Assembly (NCBI GenBank): GCA_021797225.1
Contig: JAKAAE010000018.1
Location: 1-18,079 of the forward strand
DNA from: Thermoplasmata archaeon
GTDB lineage: Archaea > Thermoplasmatota > Thermoplasmata > Thermoplasmatales > Thermoplasmataceae
Length of the DNA stretch: 18,079 nucleotides
Direction of reading: 5' to 3'
The notes beneath the pieces were generated by a model. The model ran no database searches and had not been told where the DNA came from. It saw only the letters and a program-made list of their open reading frames with translations. A program made the translations under genes and the position numbers. This document shows, piece after piece, positions 14,639 to 18,079 of this stretch; position 1 is the first letter of the stretch; every line of letters begins with the position of its first letter.

Positions 14639-15716
14639 GTACGATAATGATGAACTGTTTAAAAAAATAAACCATATAGAATTCTATGTAAGTAGCGCAA
14701 AAACATGGTCATACTTTATGAAGAACGGACTCGGATTGAATTTAAAAGCATATTCAGGGCTTGAAACAGGAAACAGACAAAACTCTTCGTTTCTCCTTAA
14801 TCGTGGAGATATAAATCTAGTTTTTACAAGTTCACTCAATGCAGATTCCGATATAAATAAATCAATAGCAAATCACGGAGACGGCGTCCGGGATATTTCT
14901 CTCGAGGTTGATGATCTGGATTTTACAAAAAAACATCTGGAATCAAAAAATGTAAAGGTCTCTGCGATTATGGAAGAGAAGGATGAAAATGGCAAGATAA
15001 GGAAGGCGGTAACAAAGACCTATGGAGATACATTGCACACACTTATTGAAAGAGGCGATTATAAGGGTTTCTTACCTGGATATGCACAAATGGAATCAGA
15101 AGCAAAAGATACAGGTATTTACAAGGTAGACCATGTAGTTGGTAATGTTTATGAGGGGGAGATGGACCAGTGGGTGAATTATTATATTAAAAATATGAAT
15201 TTTAGCCAGCTGATAACCTTTGATGATAAAATGATACGTACAGACTACTCCGCACTGAGATCCAAGGTTGTAAAATACAATGATAACATAGTATTTCCCC
15301 TGAATGAGCCTGCAAAGGGCTTAAAAAAATCGCAGATTGAAGAATACCTGGACTACTACAACTCCCAGGGCGTACAGCATATAGCTCTGAAGACCGACAA
15401 TATTATTGATACTGTTTCCAGACTGAAAGAGAACGGAATACAGTTCCTGGATACACCTGCATCCTATTATGATAACCTCACCGAAAGGGTTGGAGACGTT
15501 GACGAGGATATAGAAAAGTTGAAAAAACTCAATATTCTGGTAGATCGTGACGAGGATGGCTATTTACTCCAGATCTTCACAAAACCACTGACTGACAGGC
15601 CCACTGTATTCTTTGAAATTATAGAAAGAAAGGGCGCAAAATCCTTCGGTGCAGGGAACTTTAAGGCACTGTTTGAATCCATAGAAAGGGAACAGGCTCA
15701 GAGAGGTAATTTATGA
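14637..15716 (+). CDS. hpd: 4-hydroxyphenylpyruvate dioxygenase
   Basis: This Fe(II) enzyme converts 4-hydroxyphenylpyruvate and O2 to homogentisate and CO2, the committing step of tyrosine breakdown by this route. The 359-residue protein has two vicinal-oxygen-chelate halves. Iron ligands are H166 (VDHVV), H248 (VQHIALKTDN) and E327 (FFEIIER). Other family segments are QIFTKP (312-317) and the C-terminal GAGNFKALFESIEREQ (338-353). These features separate it from hydroxymandelate synthase less certainly than from other dioxygenases, but the adjoining homogentisate genes settle the role. It heads an operon with fah (4-bp ATGA overlap) and hmgA, from a TATA-driven leaderless start with a candidate operator. 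Confidence 0.93.
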   Translation: MYDNDELFKKINHIEFYVSSAKTWSYFMKNGLGLNLKAYSGLETGNRQNSSFLLNRGDINLVFTSSLNADSDINKSIANHGDGVRDISLEVDDLDFTKKHLESKNVKVSAIMEEKDENGKIRKAVTKTYGDTLHTLIERGDYKGFLPGYAQMESEAKDTGIYKVDHVVGNVYEGEMDQWVNYYIKNMNFSQLITFDDKMIRTDYSALRSKVVKYNDNIVFPLNEPAKGLKKSQIEEYLDYYNSQGVQHIALKTDNIIDTVSRLKENGIQFLDTPASYYDNLTERVGDVDEDIEKLKKLNILVDRDEDGYLLQIFTKPLTDRPTVFFEIIERKGAKSFGAGNFKALFESIEREQAQRGNL

Positions 15717-16594
15717 AAATCTGCTTGCTGGAGCTGTCAAATAAATCTATTTACTGTATTTATAACAATGAGAAGTATTTCAGTATTGCTTCCATGCTGG
15801 GAATCGATGAAAAAGAACTTGAGAAAAAATTTTACAGTCTATATGATGATATAATAAAATTGAAGCCTGAGTTAAGCTCGGAAATAAAACCGGAGAACGT
15901 AAAGTACAGCGTCCCAATACCCGGAATGCGATCCGTCCGGGATTTCTACTCGTTTGAAGACCATGTAAAGAATGCGAGAAAAAATAAGGGGCTTGAAATG
16001 ATTCCAGAATGGTATAAATTCCCTGTATTTTACTTTTCATGCACGCCTAATATATACCCATCCGGGTATGTTATCAAATATCCGGATAAGAGCAGGGCTT
16101 TTGATTATGAAATGGAGGTCGCAGCAGTTATAGGTAAAAAGGTTGAGGATTGCCATAAAAATTGCATGGATTCAATCTTTGGGTTTATAATCATGAATGA
16201 CTGGAGTCTCCGTGACATTCAAAAAGAAGAGATGAAAATTATGCTGGGACCTGCAAAGGGAAAGGACTATGCAACTTCATTCGGGCCGTTTCTTGTGACC
16301 AGAGATGAAATTCTCAGAGATGAGGAAAATGGAAAGATAAATATCGAAATGAGGGGCTATGTCAACGGCAAACTCTATTCTCAGAATAATTTGAAAAATA
16401 TATATTTCAGTTTCGATTCAATGCTTGAACGGGCTTCTGAATCGGTTCCGTTGCTCCCCGGTGATGTAATTGGAAGCGGTACATTCGGAACTGGTTGCCT
16501 CCTTGAGCTTGGTAAATATCCATGGCTTAAATCCGGCGATGAAGTGAGGTTTGAATCCCAGCAGCTGGGGACACTTGTTAACAGGGTGGTATGA
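15713..16594 (+). CDS. Fumarylacetoacetate hydrolase family protein
   Basis: This enzyme is expected to cleave fumarylacetoacetate (or maleylacetoacetate) to fumarate (or maleate) and acetoacetate. The 293-residue protein has the FAH catalytic layout. D77 and H84 lie in RDFYSFEDHV, the metal ligands E133 and E135 in DYEMEV, D163 in NDWSLRD, and K184 in KGKDYATSFGP. Their spacing follows mammalian FAH D126, H133, E199, E201, D233 and K253. It is a short form compared with the ~420-residue animal enzyme, as is common in prokaryotes. The start overlaps the hpd stop by 4 bp, with GAGAGGT at 15701-15707 as ribosome site. The FAH superfamily has varied substrates, so operon context carries part of this call. 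Confidence 0.88.
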   Translation: MKICLLELSNKSIYCIYNNEKYFSIASMLGIDEKELEKKFYSLYDDIIKLKPELSSEIKPENVKYSVPIPGMRSVRDFYSFEDHVKNARKNKGLEMIPEWYKFPVFYFSCTPNIYPSGYVIKYPDKSRAFDYEMEVAAVIGKKVEDCHKNCMDSIFGFIIMNDWSLRDIQKEEMKIMLGPAKGKDYATSFGPFLVTRDEILRDEENGKINIEMRGYVNGKLYSQNNLKNIYFSFDSMLERASESVPLLPGDVIGSGTFGTGCLLELGKYPWLKSGDEVRFESQQLGTLVNRVV

Positions 16595-17743
16595 ATGGTT
16601 TACTATGTAAAAATGGGAAGGGTGCCCGAACAGAGGCACACGTATGATGATAGAAATCACATACAGAAGGAGGAGCTTTTCGGTCTGAATGCCTTTGACG
16701 GGCGATATTCTTTGTTATACCACAGGTTTGACCCTGCAGAGATCGAGAGTACAGATGTCCAGTACCGTGAGAAATTATCACCTGTGGAGTTAATGGAGCA
16801 TAGGCATCTCCGTACCGGAGAACTTGGTAAGCTGGATAACTTCTATACTGGCAGGCAGGTTCTGTTCTTCAATAATTCAATCAGAACCGGGATCATAGAT
16901 ACCGATGCAAATACAGATGAGTACTTCAGGAACGCACTCTGTGATGAGGTTTTCTTTGTCCATTCCGGTTCCGGTGCAATTAGATCCCCGTTCGGGATAC
17001 TGAAATTCAGAAAAGGGGATTTTATATATATTCCTAAGGGTACAACCTACAGAGCAATAATGAATGAAAGGTCATTTTTCTTCTTTACTATTTCAACAGA
17101 TCACATGGAGATTCCAGATCATTACATGAATAAATATGGACAGTTGAAAGAAGGTATGCCCTACTATTCCAGGGATATACAGATACCTGAATTTGTAGAG
17201 CCTGAAAATAAGAAAGGTGAATACCGTATAAGGGTCGATTATAGTAATTATTATCTTAATACGGTGAGAAATAATCCGGTATTTGATCTGGAAGGTTATG
17301 ATGGTTATCTTTACCCGTTTTCCATCAACATCGATAAATTTGCACCGATTGTAGGAAAACTACACATGCCACCTCCGGTACACACTGTATTTGAATCGAA
17401 GTATTTCATGATCGGGGCTTTCCTTCCCAGGCTATTTGATTTCCACGAGAAGGCTATTCCTGTTCCATATTATCACAACAATATAGATTCAGATGAACTC
17501 ATCTTCTATTCATCGGGGAATTTCATGAGCAGGGAGGGCATAGGAGAAAAATCAATTACAATGCATGTTCATGGAATGACACATGGACCACAGCCAGGTG
17601 TAATTGAAAAGAGTATAGGTGCGGAGAAGACCGATGAAGTAGCCATAATGGTGGAATCCTATAAATGGCTTCTGCCTACAGAAAAGGCTGAATCCATAAA
17701 GGATAAAAATTACCAGTATTCATGGAAAGTAGGTAAAAATTAA
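16595..17743 (+). CDS. hmgA: Homogentisate 1,2-dioxygenase (short prokaryotic form)
   Basis: This Fe(II) cupin enzyme opens the homogentisate ring to give maleylacetoacetate. The 382-residue protein is shorter than the 430-445 residues of the animal and pseudomonad enzymes. The first cupin half includes EVFFVHSGSG (118-127), FRKGDFIYIPKGT (138-150) and IPDHY (173-177). The iron site is in the second half: H294 in PYYHNNIDSDE, a carboxylate from D300 or E301, and H330 in MTHGPQPG. By spacing to the human ligands (H335, E341, H371) D300 would align with the glutamate. The start abuts the fah stop (TGAATG), with AGGGTGGT at 16583-16590 as ribosome site. It is the last gene of the operon. Confidence 0.91.
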   Translation: MVYYVKMGRVPEQRHTYDDRNHIQKEELFGLNAFDGRYSLLYHRFDPAEIESTDVQYREKLSPVELMEHRHLRTGELGKLDNFYTGRQVLFFNNSIRTGIIDTDANTDEYFRNALCDEVFFVHSGSGAIRSPFGILKFRKGDFIYIPKGTTYRAIMNERSFFFFTISTDHMEIPDHYMNKYGQLKEGMPYYSRDIQIPEFVEPENKKGEYRIRVDYSNYYLNTVRNNPVFDLEGYDGYLYPFSINIDKFAPIVGKLHMPPPVHTVFESKYFMIGAFLPRLFDFHEKAIPVPYYHNNIDSDELIFYSSGNFMSREGIGEKSITMHVHGMTHGPQPGVIEKSIGAEKTDEVAIMVESYKWLLPTEKAESIKDKNYQYSWKVGKN

Positions 17744-17759
17744 TTATAAAATATTTAAA

Positions 17760-18079
17760 TTATTTTTTATCTGAAAGACCAAGCCAGAAGTTCTTTTCCA
17801 GTTCCAGTATTCCCTTTGCACTGTTTATGAATTGATCTTTCTGGTCATTGCTATGAACTCCTATAACATTCTCCATGGCATCTTCATGTGTTGACTCGAT
17901 CTCCCTGTGGAAGGTAAAATACAGCATATCCATGTCCCTGTATTTTCTTTCCTTCATTATCCTCAATCCAGGAAGCAACTTATCCCACATGGGTATAGCC
18001 ATATTTTCAAGCGCAAATTCAGCACCCAGTGCCTTTGCGTGGTCCGATGAAAAGTAGTCGCGCATTCCGTCAAAGATCG
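17760..18079 (-). CDS. Heme-oxygenase-like diiron oxidase (HDO/TenA-like fold) family protein, C-terminal part
   Basis: The frame continues past the right edge, so only the last 106 codons are visible, with stop at 17760-17762. The fragment is helical. It has an E-rich helix (AEFALENMAIPMW) followed by FHREIESTH, whose His-xxx-Glu-xx-His pattern (codons 17886-17909) matches the metal-ligand helix of heme-oxygenase-like diiron oxidases such as CADD (His-xxx-Asp-xx-His). A tryptophan-containing helix ends the protein. Members oxidise varied small substrates or themselves; the reaction here is unknown. It converges with hmgA, with 16 bp between stops, so it is not in that operon. The in-frame ATG at 18065 is probably internal, because the preceding codons (IFDG) also look like protein. 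Confidence 0.65.
   Translation of the reverse strand, partial: IFDGMRDYFSSDHAKALGAEFALENMAIPMWDKLLPGLRIMKERKYRDMDMLYFTFHREIESTHEDAMENVIGVHSNDQKDQFINSAKGILELEKNFWLGLSDKK

Noticed and set aside
1..18079. CRISPR arrays, tRNA/rRNA genes, transposases, integrases or toxin-antitoxin pairs
   Set aside because: No regularly spaced repeats, cloverleaf-like sequences, terminal inverted repeats with a transposase, or matching small gene pairs were found on either strand.

Overview
The window looks like a piece of a Thermoplasmatales-type archaeal chromosome (Ferroplasma/Acidiplasma/Cuniculiplasma relatives are the best guess; this is inferred from gene content and style, not from a marker gene). The DNA is AT-rich and densely coding. 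Genes at the heads of transcription units usually have a TATA-like box about 22-30 bp before the start codon and no Shine-Dalgarno site, as expected for leaderless archaeal transcripts. Genes inside operons have GAGGT/GGTGA-type ribosome sites a few bases before the start. No tRNA, rRNA, CRISPR array, insertion sequence or integrase was seen. No gap between genes exceeds 300 bp; the longest is 2573-2855.

Region 1 (1-1809): the 3' end of an unidentified gene, then a tight queE-folE-queD operon for the early steps of 7-deazaguanine (preQ0, archaeosine) synthesis from GTP. queC is not in the window. Region 2 (1811-5025): a convergent XdhC/CoxI-family gene with no molybdenum hydroxylase beside it, a 283-bp spacer with repeats and promoter-like signals, an S9-family serine peptidase, and a small four-helix membrane protein. 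Region 3 (5101-6819): a family X DNA polymerase with a PHP nuclease domain.

Region 4 (6863-11610): a probable surface-glycan group. A DUF2079 membrane protein with a sequon-rich outer tail is transcribed divergently from a Wzx/MATE-like polysaccharide flippase and a family 2 glycosyltransferase.

Region 5 (11612-18079) is the most coherent metabolic unit. It holds hpd (4-hydroxyphenylpyruvate dioxygenase), a fumarylacetoacetase-family hydrolase and hmgA (homogentisate 1,2-dioxygenase), overlapping or abutting in one operon. Divergent from it lies acetoacetyl-CoA synthetase, followed by a cyclase-family metal hydrolase. Together they form the homogentisate route for tyrosine: 4-hydroxyphenylpyruvate to homogentisate, ring cleavage, hydrolysis to fumarate plus acetoacetate, and activation of acetoacetate to acetoacetyl-CoA. 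No maleylacetoacetate isomerase is visible. A partial heme-oxygenase-like diiron oxidase gene converges on hmgA at the right edge. The hpd promoter carries a perfect 9-10-9 bp dyad running from the TATA box to the start codon, a good candidate operator. An unrelated dyad with the same geometry is centred on the presumed flippase promoter.
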